Assembly: GCA_023150275.1 (NCBI GenBank)
Contig: JAKLLG010000005.1
Coordinates: 124,001-188,000 of the forward strand
DNA length: 64,000 nt
Source: Rhodocyclaceae bacterium
GTDB taxonomy: Bacteria > Pseudomonadota > Gammaproteobacteria > Burkholderiales > Rhodocyclaceae
Direction of reading: 5' to 3'
Shown here piece after piece: positions 37,134 through 45,251 of this stretch. The position numbers and the translations under genes were made by a program. The notes below the pieces were generated by a model that was not told the origin of the DNA, did not search any database, and saw nothing but the letters and a program-made list of their open reading frames with translations. The first letter of the stretch is position 1; each line of letters starts with the position of its first letter.

Positions 37134-37556
37134 TTGGATTTCATTCAGCAGAACCTGATGCTCGTCATTCTCGTCGTGACCAGCGGCGCCATGCTGCTTT
37201 TCAACCTGATGCAGGGTGGAGGCGGAGCGCAAGTGACGACGGGTGAAGCCACCAAACTGATCAACCGTGAAGACGCGCAGGTGCTGGATGTGCGCGAACC
37301 GCTCGACTATGCCGGCGGGCACGTGTCAGGCGCCCGTAACATTCCGCTGGCAAAGTTGTCGGAACGCGCTTCCGAACTGGAGAAGTTCAAGACTGTTCCG
37401 CTGATCGTCTGTTGCGAGACGGGCATCCGCAGCAATCGGGCGGTCAAGGACCTCAAGAAGCTCGGTTTCGAGCGGGTGTTTTCGCTGGATGGCGGAATCG
37501 CCGCCTGGAACAAGGCCGGGTTGCCGCTGACGGCGAAGAAGGAAAGCCGCAAATGA
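37134..37556 (+). CDS. yibN: Membrane-anchored rhodanese-like protein (YibN)
   Basis: Protein of 140 residues with one N-terminal TM helix (about 8-26) and a rhodanese domain (35-135). The active-site loop is CETGIRS with catalytic Cys94, next to a second Cys93. The start is TTG 37134, seven bases after GGAG. The yibN-grxC-secB-gpsA order matches E. coli, so its place here is ancestral. Its sulfurtransferase donor is unknown. It overlaps grxC by ATGA. Confidence 0.93.
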   Translation: MDFIQQNLMLVILVVTSGAMLLFNLMQGGGGAQVTTGEATKLINREDAQVLDVREPLDYAGGHVSGARNIPLAKLSERASELEKFKTVPLIVCCETGIRSNRAVKDLKKLGFERVFSLDGGIAAWNKAGLPLTAKKESRK

Positions 37557-37816
37557 AGCCCGTGCTGATGTACAGCACCGCCGTATGTCCCTACTGCCAG
37601 CGTGCGGAGCAACTGCTGCGTGCCCGTGGCGTCAGCGAGATCGAAAAAATCCGCATCGACCTCGATCCCGCCGTGCGCGACGACATGATGCAGCGGACCG
37701 GCCGTCGCACCGTTCCGCAGATTTACATTGGCGATACCCATGTCGGCGGCTGCGACGACCTGATCGCGCTGGACCAGGCGGGCAAGCTTCTGCCGCTGCT
37801 TGCCGGTGAAGCCTGA
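37553..37816 (+). CDS. grxC: Glutaredoxin 3
   Basis: Dithiol glutaredoxin of 87 residues that reduces disulfides with glutathione. The active site is CPYC (Cys12, Cys15) in MYSTAVCPYCQRA; TVPQIYIGDTHVGGCDDL supplies the cis-proline and glutathione-binding residues. The start overlaps the yibN stop (ATGA). Confidence 0.96.
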   Translation: MKPVLMYSTAVCPYCQRAEQLLRARGVSEIEKIRIDLDPAVRDDMMQRTGRRTVPQIYIGDTHVGGCDDLIALDQAGKLLPLLAGEA

Positions 37817-37885
37817 GTCGGTGCCAGATTCGACCCTCCGTCCACGTTTCGAACCATTTTCAATTTGATCCCAGAAAGCCCAGTC

Positions 37886-38362
37886 ATGAGCGAACAGCAG
37901 CAAGCCCCGTCCTTTTCCATCGAAAAACTGTACCTGAAAGACCTCTCCGTCGAAGTGCCAAACGCGCCGGAAATCTTTCTTGAGCAGGATGCTCCGCAGG
38001 TCGAGATCCAGTTGCAGACCAACGGCCAGAACCTCGGTAGCGGCGCTTACGAAGTGGTTCTTACCGTCACCGTCACCGCGCGCATCGGCGAGAAGACTGT
38101 TTTCCTCGTCGAGGTCGGCCAGGCAGGCATCTTCCGCATCGTCAATGTCTCCGAGGACAACATGGAGCCGCTGATCGCCGTGGCCTGCCCGAACATCCTC
38201 TTCCCGTATGCGCGTGAAGTCGTTTCCGATGCGGTGACCCGCGCCGGCTTCTCGCCGGTGGTGCTGCAGCCAGTCAATTTCGAGGGCATGTATCTCTCGC
38301 GCCTGCAGGAAGCGGAGGCGCAGGCCGCCGCAGCCGGTGCGCACGAGGTTCCCGTTCAGTAA
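37886..38362 (+). CDS. secB: Protein-export chaperone SecB
   Basis: Tetrameric cytosolic chaperone that delivers preproteins to SecA. The protein has 158 residues. [50 protein letters not shown] and [36 protein letters not shown] are the family core. It has the acidic, Ala/Gln-rich tail usual in betaproteobacteria. It lies 69 bp downstream of grxC. Confidence 0.97.
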   Translation: MSEQQQAPSFSIEKLYLKDLSVEVPNAPEIFLEQDAPQVEIQLQTNGQNLGSGAYEVVLTVTVTARIGEKTVFLVEVGQAGIFRIVNVSEDNMEPLIAVACPNILFPYAREVVSDAVTRAGFSPVVLQPVNFEGMYLSRLQEAEAQAAAAGAHEVPVQ

Positions 38363-38383
38363 TCCTTTGCAGGGGAGCGCACC

Positions 38384-38842
38384 ATGGCACGACCGTCGAC
38401 AGGCACTCGTGGATATTCCGTGGCAGCGCTCGCTGCCCTGTTCATCGCGGCGCCGGCGGCCGCCATTGAGTACCGCTCAGTCGATAGCGCCACGGTGCTC
38501 TACGACGCGCCCTCGGTGAAGGGGCGGCCACTCTTCGTGATCAAGCGTTTCACGCCGGTCGAGCCGGTCGTCAGCCTCGAAGGCTGGACCAAGGTGCGCG
38601 ACGCCGAAGGCGGGCTCGCCTGGATCGAAAAGAAACACCTCAGCGAGCAGCGCACGGTGCTGGTGACAGCGTCGGAGGCGCAGGTTCGTCGTGAGGCCTC
38701 GGATACGGCGCCGCTCGTGTTCGAGGCACAGAAGGGGGTGGCACTGGAACTGGTCGAGCCGGCCGCCGCTGGCTGGGCCAAGGTCCGTCATCGCGACGGG
38801 GTCGGCGGATTCGTGCGCGCCAGCCAGGTCTGGGGGCTCTAG
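38384..38842 (+). CDS. Exported SH3-domain protein
   Basis: Protein of 152 residues with an N-terminal signal peptide ending near AAPAAAIEY. Two SH3b-like repeats follow: about 30-85 ([49 protein letters not shown]) and about 92-150 ([44 protein letters not shown]). Such domains usually bind cell wall or proteins in the periplasm. It is inserted between secB and gpsA and ends four bases before gpsA. Confidence 0.88.
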   Translation: MARPSTGTRGYSVAALAALFIAAPAAAIEYRSVDSATVLYDAPSVKGRPLFVIKRFTPVEPVVSLEGWTKVRDAEGGLAWIEKKHLSEQRTVLVTASEAQVRREASDTAPLVFEAQKGVALELVEPAAAGWAKVRHRDGVGGFVRASQVWGL

Positions 38843-38846
38843 GCAC

Positions 38847-39836
38847 ATGAAGATCGCCGTTCTCTCGGCCGGCGCCTGGGGTACCGCGCTCGCCATTGCC
38901 TTTGCCGGCCGCAACGATGTCTGTCTGTGGGCACGCGAAAGCGATGTCGTCGACAGCATGCGCCAGCAGCGGGAGAACACGCGTTTCCTGCCCGGGCATC
39001 CGCTGCCGGAGAATCTGGAAGTCAGCGGCGATTTCGCTGCCGTGGTTATGGCCGCCGAACTTCTCGTACTGGCGACGCCGCTCGCCGGCCTGCGTGCCAC
39101 ACTGCAGCGCATTGCCGAACTGGTGCCGGGAAAACCCGTGGTCTGGGTGTGCAAGGGGCTGGAAGCCGGCACTGCAAAGCTGCCGCATGTGATTGCCGAG
39201 GAAGTGCTCCCTGCGGGCACCGCTTATGGCGCGCTTTCCGGGCCCAGCTTTGCCGAGGAAGTGGCCAATGGCCTGCCGACGGCGGTCACGCTTGCCGCCA
39301 ACAATGGCGACTTCGCGCGCGATACCGCGAAAGCCCTGCATTCGCCGCGCCTGCGCATCTACGCAAACACCGATCTGGTCGGCGTCGAGATCGGCGGCGC
39401 GGTCAAGAACGTGATGGCCATTGCCACCGGCATCTGCGATGGCCTCGGCCTCGGGCTCAATGCGCGCGCGGCGCTGATCACGCGCGGGCTGGCCGAGATT
39501 TCCCGCCTCGGGGTTGCCCTCGGTGCCCATCGCGAAACATTGATGGGACTCTCCGGCGTTGGCGACCTGCTGCTGACCTGTACCGGCGACCTCTCACGCA
39601 ACCGCCGTGTGGGCCTGGCGCTTGCCGCCGGCAAGACGCTGGCGCAGATTCTCGATGAACTCGGCCATGTTGCCGAGGGCGTGAGCACGGCACGCGAAGT
39701 CGCGCGGCTCGCGAATGAGCTGGGCATCGAAATGCCGATCACGCAGGCGGTCGATGCCATCCTGCATCGCGGCGTCGGAGCGGCGCAGGCCGTCGAACAG
39801 TTGCTGATGCGCGATCCGAAGGTCGAGTCCGCCTGA
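38847..39836 (+). CDS. gpsA: Glycerol-3-phosphate dehydrogenase (NAD(P)+)
   Basis: Makes sn-glycerol 3-phosphate from dihydroxyacetone phosphate for phospholipid synthesis. The protein has 329 residues. The nucleotide-binding loop is [10 protein letters not shown], with [40 protein letters not shown] (catalytic Lys) and [26 protein letters not shown] 38847 is four bases beyond the SH3 gene stop. Confidence 0.97.
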   Translation: MKIAVLSAGAWGTALAIAFAGRNDVCLWARESDVVDSMRQQRENTRFLPGHPLPENLEVSGDFAAVVMAAELLVLATPLAGLRATLQRIAELVPGKPVVWVCKGLEAGTAKLPHVIAEEVLPAGTAYGALSGPSFAEEVANGLPTAVTLAANNGDFARDTAKALHSPRLRIYANTDLVGVEIGGAVKNVMAIATGICDGLGLGLNARAALITRGLAEISRLGVALGAHRETLMGLSGVGDLLLTCTGDLSRNRRVGLALAAGKTLAQILDELGHVAEGVSTAREVARLANELGIEMPITQAVDAILHRGVGAAQAVEQLLMRDPKVESA

Positions 39837-39842
39837 TCGGCT

Positions 39843-40307
39843 TCACCCGCCGCCGGCAAATCCGTGCTGGCGCCACGCCTCGTAGACCATTACCGCCACC
39901 GCATTGGAGAGATTGACGCTGCGCCGTTCCGGAAGCATCGGCAGGCGTAGCCGATGGTCGGCCGCAAATTCCTCGATCAGGTCATCAGGCAGGCCGCGGC
40001 TTTCCGGGCCGAAGACGAAAACGTCGCCTGCCGCAAACGTCGGCGCATCGTGTCGCCGACTGCCCTTGGTGGTCAGCGCGAACATGCGGCGACCGGCGAG
40101 CGCGGCCTTGCAGGCAGCCCAGTCGGCGTGTCGTACGACGCGGGTGAACTCGTGATAATCGAGGCCGGCCCGTTTCAGTTCCCGATCATCCCAGCGAAAG
40201 CCCATGGGTTCGACAAGATGGAGTTCTGCACCGGTATTGGCGCAGAGACGGATCACGTTGCCGGTGTTGGGGGGGATTTCGGGCTGGTAGAGAACGACGG
40301 CGAACAC
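39843..40307 (-). CDS. trmL: tRNA (cytidine/uridine-34-2'-O)-methyltransferase
   Basis: SPOUT-family enzyme of 154 residues that 2'-O-methylates the wobble base of tRNA-Leu. LYQPEIPPNTGNVIRLCANTGAELHLVEP, FVFGPESRGLP and LPMLPERRSVNLSNAVAVMVYEAWRQ are the knot motifs. It converges with gpsA with six bases between and is divergent from the MSHA locus. Confidence 0.96.
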   Translation of the reverse strand: MFAVVLYQPEIPPNTGNVIRLCANTGAELHLVEPMGFRWDDRELKRAGLDYHEFTRVVRHADWAACKAALAGRRMFALTTKGSRRHDAPTFAAGDVFVFGPESRGLPDDLIEEFAADHRLRLPMLPERRSVNLSNAVAVMVYEAWRQHGFAGGG

Positions 40308-40357
40308 TTGTCAGGCCTTGAAAAGGGGCGTAAAAAGAAACGATATTTCAAAAAACT

Positions 40358-40374
40358 CGGCTAATAATCAGCCG
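40358..40374. promoter_or_regulatory. Inverted repeat upstream of mshE
   Basis: CGGCT-AATAATC-AGCCG (40358-40374) lies 35 bp before the mshE start in an AT-rich stretch with several TAATAAT-like boxes. It is a candidate operator or leader hairpin for the first MSHA transcript. A GGAG ribosome-binding site at 40401-40404 precedes ATG 40410. Confidence 0.4.
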
Positions 40375-40409
40375 ATTACAAGAATAATCTAGAAAATACT
40401 GGAGCTTGA

Positions 40410-42116
40410 ATGGCGCGCCCGGAAAAAATCCGCCTCGGCGATCTGTTGATTTCGCAAGGGCTGCTCACCGATGAGCAGCTCAAGTTCGCGCTCGACGAAC
40501 AGAAACGCAGCGGCCGCAAGCTGGGGCGTATTTTCGTCGATAGCGGCTTCGTTACGGAAGAGGCAATCTCGAAAGCACTGGCTGGCCAGCTGCGCATTCC
40601 CTTCATCGATCTCAAGCAGTTCAACCCGCGGGCCGAACTGATCAAGCTGCTGCCCGAGGCGCAGGCGCGACGGTTCCGTGCATTGGTGCTGGATGAAGTG
40701 GATGGCCGCCTGCGCGTGGGTTTCACGGATCCGACCGATCTCGCCGCCTACGACGAAATCGCGCGCGTCGTGCGCCGCGACATCGAGCAGGCGGTGGTTA
40801 CCGAATCGCAGCTGCTGGCCACGATCGACCGCGTTTACCACCGTACCGAGGAAATTTCCAACCTCACCAAGGAACTGACGGCCGAACTTGGCGATGTGCC
40901 GGTCGAATTCGGCGATCTGCTCGGCCTTGCGCCGGGCGCCGAGGATGCCCCGGTCGTCAAGCTGCTGCAGACGGTTTTTGAGGAAGCGCTACGTACGCGC
41001 GCCTCCGACATCCATATCGAGCCGCAGGAAAAATCGCTGCGCATCCGTTTCCGCATCGATGGCGTACTGCATGTGCAGACTGAGGCCGACGCCAAGATCG
41101 CGACGGCGATGGCGCTGCGCCTCAAGCTCATGTCCGGGCTGGATATTTCGGAGAAGCGTCTGCCGCAGGACGGTCGCTTCAACGTCAAGGTCAGGAACAG
41201 TTCGGTCGACGTACGTATCTCGACGATGCCGACGCAGTATGGTGAATCGGTCGTCATGCGTCTGCTCAACCAGGGCTCCGGCCTGCTCGGGCTCGAGCGC
41301 ATCGGCATGCCGGTGCGCATCCTGGAGCGCATGCGTCACGCCATCCGCCGGCCTTCCGGCATGGTGCTGGTGACCGGCCCCACCGGTTCCGGCAAGACAA
41401 CCACGCTCTATGCCGCGCTGACCGAACTCAACTCGCCGGAAAAGAAGATCATCACCGTCGAGGATCCGGTCGAATACCGCCTGCCCGGCATCAACCAGGT
41501 GCAGGTGCACGAGAAGATCGATCTGTCGTTCGAGCGCGTCCTGCGCTCTGCGCTGCGTCAGGATCCAGACATCGTGCTGGTCGGCGAAATGCGCGATCAG
41601 ACCACCGCCGAGATCGGCATGCGTGCCTCGATCACCGGCCACATGGTGCTCTCCACGCTGCACACCAACGACGTTATCTCGACGCCGATTCGCCTGCTCG
41701 ACATGGGCGTGCCGCGCTACATGGTCGCGCTCTCGCTGCAGATGGTGGTCGCCCAGCGGCTGGTGCGCGTGATCTGCGAAAGTTGCAGTGAGGCGCACAC
41801 GCCAACCCCGGCCGAGCATGAATGGCTGAAGTACGAACTCGCCGACAAGGTCGATGCATACAGCTATAGGCGCGGGCGTGGTTGTTCGCAATGCAACGGT
41901 ACCGGCTTCACCGGCCGTACCGGCGTCTACGAAGTGCTCGAAATGTCGAACGACCTGGTCGAGGCGATCAACCATGAGGACACCGGCGTCTTCGTGCAGG
42001 CCGCGCGCAAGCAGATGGCGGGGCAGGCGTTGCGCCGCGATGCCGTGCGCCTGGTGGTCAATGGCCGCACGACGATCGACGAAGCAATGCGCATCAGCAA
42101 CGAGTTTGAAGAATGA
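40410..42116 (+). CDS. mshE: MSHA pilus assembly ATPase MshE
   Basis: Hexameric cytoplasmic ATPase that powers pilus extension; 568 residues. The N-terminal MshEN domain carries two consecutive copies of the c-di-GMP motif: RLGDLLISQGLLTDEQ... (from residue 8) and KLGRIFVDSGFVTEEA... (from about residue 37). The ATPase core has Walker A GPTGSGKTTT, an Asp box around ITVEDPVEY, Walker B DPDIVLVGEMRD and the His box GHMVLSTLHTND. The tetracysteine zinc site is CESC...CSQC. It is first of the msh locus, so c-di-GMP control of pilus extension is likely. Confidence 0.95.
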   Translation: MARPEKIRLGDLLISQGLLTDEQLKFALDEQKRSGRKLGRIFVDSGFVTEEAISKALAGQLRIPFIDLKQFNPRAELIKLLPEAQARRFRALVLDEVDGRLRVGFTDPTDLAAYDEIARVVRRDIEQAVVTESQLLATIDRVYHRTEEISNLTKELTAELGDVPVEFGDLLGLAPGAEDAPVVKLLQTVFEEALRTRASDIHIEPQEKSLRIRFRIDGVLHVQTEADAKIATAMALRLKLMSGLDISEKRLPQDGRFNVKVRNSSVDVRISTMPTQYGESVVMRLLNQGSGLLGLERIGMPVRILERMRHAIRRPSGMVLVTGPTGSGKTTTLYAALTELNSPEKKIITVEDPVEYRLPGINQVQVHEKIDLSFERVLRSALRQDPDIVLVGEMRDQTTAEIGMRASITGHMVLSTLHTNDVISTPIRLLDMGVPRYMVALSLQMVVAQRLVRVICESCSEAHTPTPAEHEWLKYELADKVDAYSYRRGRGCSQCNGTGFTGRTGVYEVLEMSNDLVEAINHEDTGVFVQAARKQMAGQALRRDAVRLVVNGRTTIDEAMRISNEFEE

Positions 42117-42166
42117 TGGTGAAATCTGTTCATCCATCTAGCGCGCTTCTGATGGCGTTCGAATTT

Positions 42167-42188
42167 TATAATCGCGATTTTTTCGCGA
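42167..42188 (+). promoter_or_regulatory. AT-rich mshE-mshG gap with TATAAT and small hairpin
   Basis: The 124-bp gap contains TATAAT (42167-42172), directly followed by TCGCGA-TTTTT-TCGCGA (42172-42188). It may be an internal promoter or a processing site. No -35 is clear. Confidence 0.35.
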
Positions 42189-42240
42189 AAGAAATTCAAT
42201 ATTTCTCACAGATCGGCCGCGTGCCGTACGCCGGATAGCC

Positions 42241-43464
42241 ATGCCCTACTTCGCATACAAGGCGCGCAACGCCGGCGGCGAGATGATCGAAGGCGGCTTC
42301 GAGGCAGCCTCGTCGGGGGCAGTCGCCGACGTGCTGCTCGGCCAGGGGGTGGTGCCGCTCGAAATCCGCGAATCCCGCCCCGCGGCAAAAGGCGGCGGCC
42401 TGGAGATTTCACTGTTCAAGCCCAAGGTCGGCCATATCGACCTGCTGCTCTTCAGCCGGCAACTGCACACCTTGCTCAAGGCGGGGGTGCCCATCCTGCG
42501 GGCACTTGCCGGGTTGCAGGAGTCGGCTATCAACCCGGCGATGAAGGCGGTCATCCAGGACGTGCGCGAGAGCCTTGAAGGCGGCCGCGAACTGTCGGTT
42601 GCCCTTTCCCGCCACCCGCGCGTCTTTTCGCCGTTCTACGTGTCCATGGTCCGCGTTGGCGAGGCGACCGGTCTGCTCGAAGAAATTTTCCTGCGCCTGT
42701 TCGAGCACCTTGAGTTCGAGCGCTTCATGCGCGAGCAGGTGAAGTCGGCGCTGCGTTATCCGGCATTCGTCGTCATCGCAATGGCCGCGGCGCTCGTGGT
42801 CATCAACCTGTTTGTGATTCCTGCGTTTGCCAAGGTTTTTTCCGGCTTCGGCTCGGAACTTCCCCTGATGACCCGCATCCTGCTCGCCACCTCGAATTTC
42901 TTCGTCGAATGGTGGCCGTACATGCTGGCGGCCGTGATCGGCGCGGCCCTGGTTTTCCGTTCCTGGGTCGCCACGCCGGCCGGGCGCTATCAATGGGAGG
43001 CCATCGCGCTGCGCTTTCCGATCGCCGGCAAGATCGTGCACAAGGCTGCGTTGGCGCGCTTTGCGCGCAGCTTCGCGCTCGGTACGCGCAGCGGCGTGCC
43101 GGTGATGCAGGCGTTGGCCAACTCCGCGATGACGGTCGATAACAGCTACATCGCCAGGCGCATCGACGCCATGCGCGACAACGTCGAACGCGGTGAAAGC
43201 GTGCTCCGGGCCGCAATCACCACCAAGATATTCACCCCGGTCGTCCTGCAGATGGTCGCCGTCGGCGAGGAATCCGGGGCGCTGGATGACATGATGGAAG
43301 AAATCGGCCAGATGTATCAGCGCGATGTCGAGTATGAGTTGAAGACCCTTGGGGCGCAGATCGAGCCGATCCTCATCGTCTGCCTCGGTGCGCTCGTGCT
43401 GGTTCTTGCCCTCGGCGTATTCCTGCCGATGTGGGATCTTGGCAAGGCGGCGTTCAAGCGATGA
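42241..43464 (+). CDS. mshG: MSHA biogenesis platform protein MshG (GspF/PilC family)
   Basis: Inner-membrane platform protein of 407 residues with two T2SSF domains (about 70-195 and 270-400). It begins MPYFAYKARNAGGEMIEGGFEA and has FSRQLHTLLKAGVPILRALAGL, the TM helix at about 165-190 and the C-terminal GAQIEPILIVCLGALVLVLALGVFLPMWDLGKA. It couples the MshE ATPase to pilin extraction. It overlaps the next pilin-like gene by ATGA. Confidence 0.94.
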   Translation: MPYFAYKARNAGGEMIEGGFEAASSGAVADVLLGQGVVPLEIRESRPAAKGGGLEISLFKPKVGHIDLLLFSRQLHTLLKAGVPILRALAGLQESAINPAMKAVIQDVRESLEGGRELSVALSRHPRVFSPFYVSMVRVGEATGLLEEIFLRLFEHLEFERFMREQVKSALRYPAFVVIAMAAALVVINLFVIPAFAKVFSGFGSELPLMTRILLATSNFFVEWWPYMLAAVIGAALVFRSWVATPAGRYQWEAIALRFPIAGKIVHKAALARFARSFALGTRSGVPVMQALANSAMTVDNSYIARRIDAMRDNVERGESVLRAAITTKIFTPVVLQMVAVGEESGALDDMMEEIGQMYQRDVEYELKTLGAQIEPILIVCLGALVLVLALGVFLPMWDLGKAAFKR

Positions 43465-43982
43465 TGCGGATGCGGCGACGCTGCCTGCGGGAGCGGGGCT
43501 TCACCCTCCTCGAACTGCTGGTGGTCATTGCCATCATCGGCATCCTCGCCGTTGCGGCACTGGATCGATACTGGTTGCTGCAGGAATCCGCGGAAGCGGC
43601 GGCAATGCAACAAACCCTGGCAACGCTGAAAACGGCGGTACTCGTACGCTCGGGAGAATTGACGGTGGCGAACAAATGGGAGGCCTTGCGCCAGTTGCCG
43701 AAGCAGAATCCATTCGACCTGCTCGCCGAGACGCCTTCCAATTACACCGGAACCGGCAGCGCGCCACCCGGAAGCTGGTCCTTCGATGCACGCGATGCGC
43801 TGATCACCTATCGCGTCCGGCGGACGGCGACATTCGTGGCGCCCGCCGGGGAAGCCGCCGATCTGATGCGCTTTCGTGTGGTGGCCATTGATGCGCAGGG
43901 CGGGGCGGCGAGCAAGGGCGCGCCGCTCTATCTTGTGCGGCCGCTGGCCGAGTATCGCTGGCAGGAGCGGGTAATTCGCTGA
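43461..43982 (+). CDS. Type IV pilin-like protein (MshF/MshB position)
   Basis: Minor pilin-like protein of 173 residues. The leader MMRMRRRCLRERG is followed by the prepilin peptidase site G|FTLLELLVVIAIIGILAVAAL with Glu5. The rest has no recognisable domain. It sits where mshF/mshB are found in Vibrio (after mshG). It overlaps mshG by four bases and is followed by a 109-bp gap with a promoter for the next pilin. Assignment to a specific msh letter is uncertain. Confidence 0.85.
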   Translation: MMRMRRRCLRERGFTLLELLVVIAIIGILAVAALDRYWLLQESAEAAAMQQTLATLKTAVLVRSGELTVANKWEALRQLPKQNPFDLLAETPSNYTGTGSAPPGSWSFDARDALITYRVRRTATFVAPAGEAADLMRFRVVAIDAQGGAASKGAPLYLVRPLAEYRWQERVIR

Positions 43983-43983
43983 A

Positions 43984-44026
43984 CGTGACATGCGTCACGG
44001 GCGAAACCCCTTACTTTTGTTATAGT
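43984..44026 (+). promoter_or_regulatory. CRP-type site and extended -10 promoter before the first MshA-like pilin gene
   Basis: CGTGA-CATGCG-TCACG (43984-43999) matches the CRP/Vfr consensus TGTGA-N6-TCACA except for the outermost base on each side. An extended -10, TG-T-TATAGT, lies at 44018-44026. With a start point near 44033 the site centre (43991.5) is at -41.5, the classic class II activator position, and there is no good -35. This suggests activation by a CRP/FNR-family protein. Confidence 0.6.
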
Positions 44027-44091
44027 GAATAAGTGATTACTACTAAACCAAACGGCATTGCCTGCCGTTAACGATGCAGGAAGGAGGTCGT

Positions 44092-44673
44092 ATGCGACTT
44101 CGGAAAAGTTCGGGTTTCACGCTGATCGAGCTGATTGTCGTGATCATCATCATCGGTATCCTTGCCGCCGTTGCCCTGCCGCGTTTCATTGACCTGCAGG
44201 TGCAGGCCCGGCAGGCCAAGCTGAGCGCGGCGGTGGGCGCGGTGAGGGCGGCAGCTGCGCTCTATCACGCACAGTGCTTGGCGCAGGCCTCGGCCAACCC
44301 GCCGCAGCCATGCCCGGCAACGAACGCAGGAACGACCGGGGTTTCGATGGAAGGCTTGGCAATTGCCGGCCGTGCGCAGTATCCATCGTCGAACGCAGCG
44401 GGTATCGTGGCGGCAGCAGGATTGCGGGCCGGTACGGTCGCCCAGTACACGGCAGCGCCGGGTGATTATGATTACGTAGTCACTGGCGGCGGCGGCAACG
44501 GCGCGGCAACGCCGCTGACCATCAGCGCCCCGAGCCCGACGACAACCGGCTATGGTGCAGCGGGTACCGATACCTGCTTCTTCACCTATACCCCGGCGAG
44601 TGCCGCCGGCGCCGTCGTAACGGCACCAACAGTTTCTGTAACCGGTGCGGCGGGCAACTCCGCATGCAACTGA
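44092..44673 (+). CDS. MSHA-like type IV pilin (first copy)
   Basis: Prepilin of 193 residues. The leader MRLRKSSG precedes FTLIELIVVIIIIGILAAVALPRFIDLQVQARQAKL, the MshA-type N-terminal helix with Glu5. The C-terminal part is Ala/Thr/Pro/Gly-rich, with four cysteines (in HAQC, QPCP, DTCF and SACN). A near-perfect AAGGAGGT Shine-Dalgarno (44081-44088) precedes ATG 44092, which suggests high expression. The segment ISAPSPTTTGYGAAGTD is the kind of low-complexity stretch used for O-glycosylation in other pilins. Confidence 0.9.
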   Translation: MRLRKSSGFTLIELIVVIIIIGILAAVALPRFIDLQVQARQAKLSAAVGAVRAAAALYHAQCLAQASANPPQPCPATNAGTTGVSMEGLAIAGRAQYPSSNAAGIVAAAGLRAGTVAQYTAAPGDYDYVVTGGGGNGAATPLTISAPSPTTTGYGAAGTDTCFFTYTPASAAGAVVTAPTVSVTGAAGNSACN

Positions 44674-44693
44674 TTTAACTTCTGGAGACCACC

Positions 44694-45128
44694 ATGAAAA
44701 TGCAAAAAGGCTTCACACTCATTGAACTCATCGTTGTTATCGTGATTCTCGGCATTCTTGCGGCGACGGCGCTGCCGAAGTTTGTCGATCTGAGCGGCGA
44801 CGCACGGCGCGCGGTATTGAATGGCATCGAAGGCTCGATGCGTAGCGCTAACACGATGCTTTACGGCAAGGCTGCTGCGGCCGGTGTTGTGAATAGCGCG
44901 TCGGCTACAATCTCGGCCACCAGCACAATTAGCGTAACGCTTAACTATGGCTATGCTGCCAATGGCGCTGAGTTGGCAAAGGTGATGGATATTTCCGGTG
45001 GTGGCATTACTGCCCCCACCGGTGTAGGGAACGTTTTTTCCGTGCAGACGAACTGCACTGTCACGTACTCTGCGGCCGGTGGGGTTGGAGCTGTGCCGGG
45101 CTATCTCCAAGATCCGTCTGGCTGCTGA
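44694..45128 (+). CDS. mshA: MSHA major pilin (second copy)
   Basis: Prepilin of 144 residues with the very short leader MKMQKG followed by FTLIELIVVIVILGILAATALPKFVDLSGDARRAVLNGIEGSMRSA. This is closest to classical MshA. A C-terminal disulfide loop is likely between the Cys in QTNCTVTY and the terminal Cys. The DNA is lower in GC than its neighbours, as is common for surface pilins. A GGAG ribosome-binding site precedes ATG 44694, and a strong terminator follows at 45204. Confidence 0.92.
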   Translation: MKMQKGFTLIELIVVIVILGILAATALPKFVDLSGDARRAVLNGIEGSMRSANTMLYGKAAAAGVVNSASATISATSTISVTLNYGYAANGAELAKVMDISGGGITAPTGVGNVFSVQTNCTVTYSAAGGVGAVPGYLQDPSGC

Positions 45129-45203
45129 TCTTGGCGGGCTGATCTGCTACCGTGATACGGTTCAAGACCCCGGCATCAACGCAGCGGCGCCTTGGATCCA
45201 AAG

Positions 45204-45233
45204 AACCCGGGCGTCCGCCCGGGTTTTGTTTTT
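45204..45233 (+). terminator. Rho-independent terminator after mshA
   Basis: AACCCGGGC (45204-45212) pairs perfectly with GCCCGGGTT (45217-45225) over a four-base loop, followed by TTTTGTTTTT. It lies inside the msh locus. It should make transcripts of the two pilins far more abundant than the downstream minor-pilin genes, which then depend on read-through. Confidence 0.9.
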
Positions 45234-45251
45234 CTGGCCGGTGGACGGCTC

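Noticed and set aside
45152..45251. GTG 45152 as the start of mshC
   Set aside because: It would be translated through a strong terminator hairpin and give a 39-residue leader unlike any prepilin leader in the locus.
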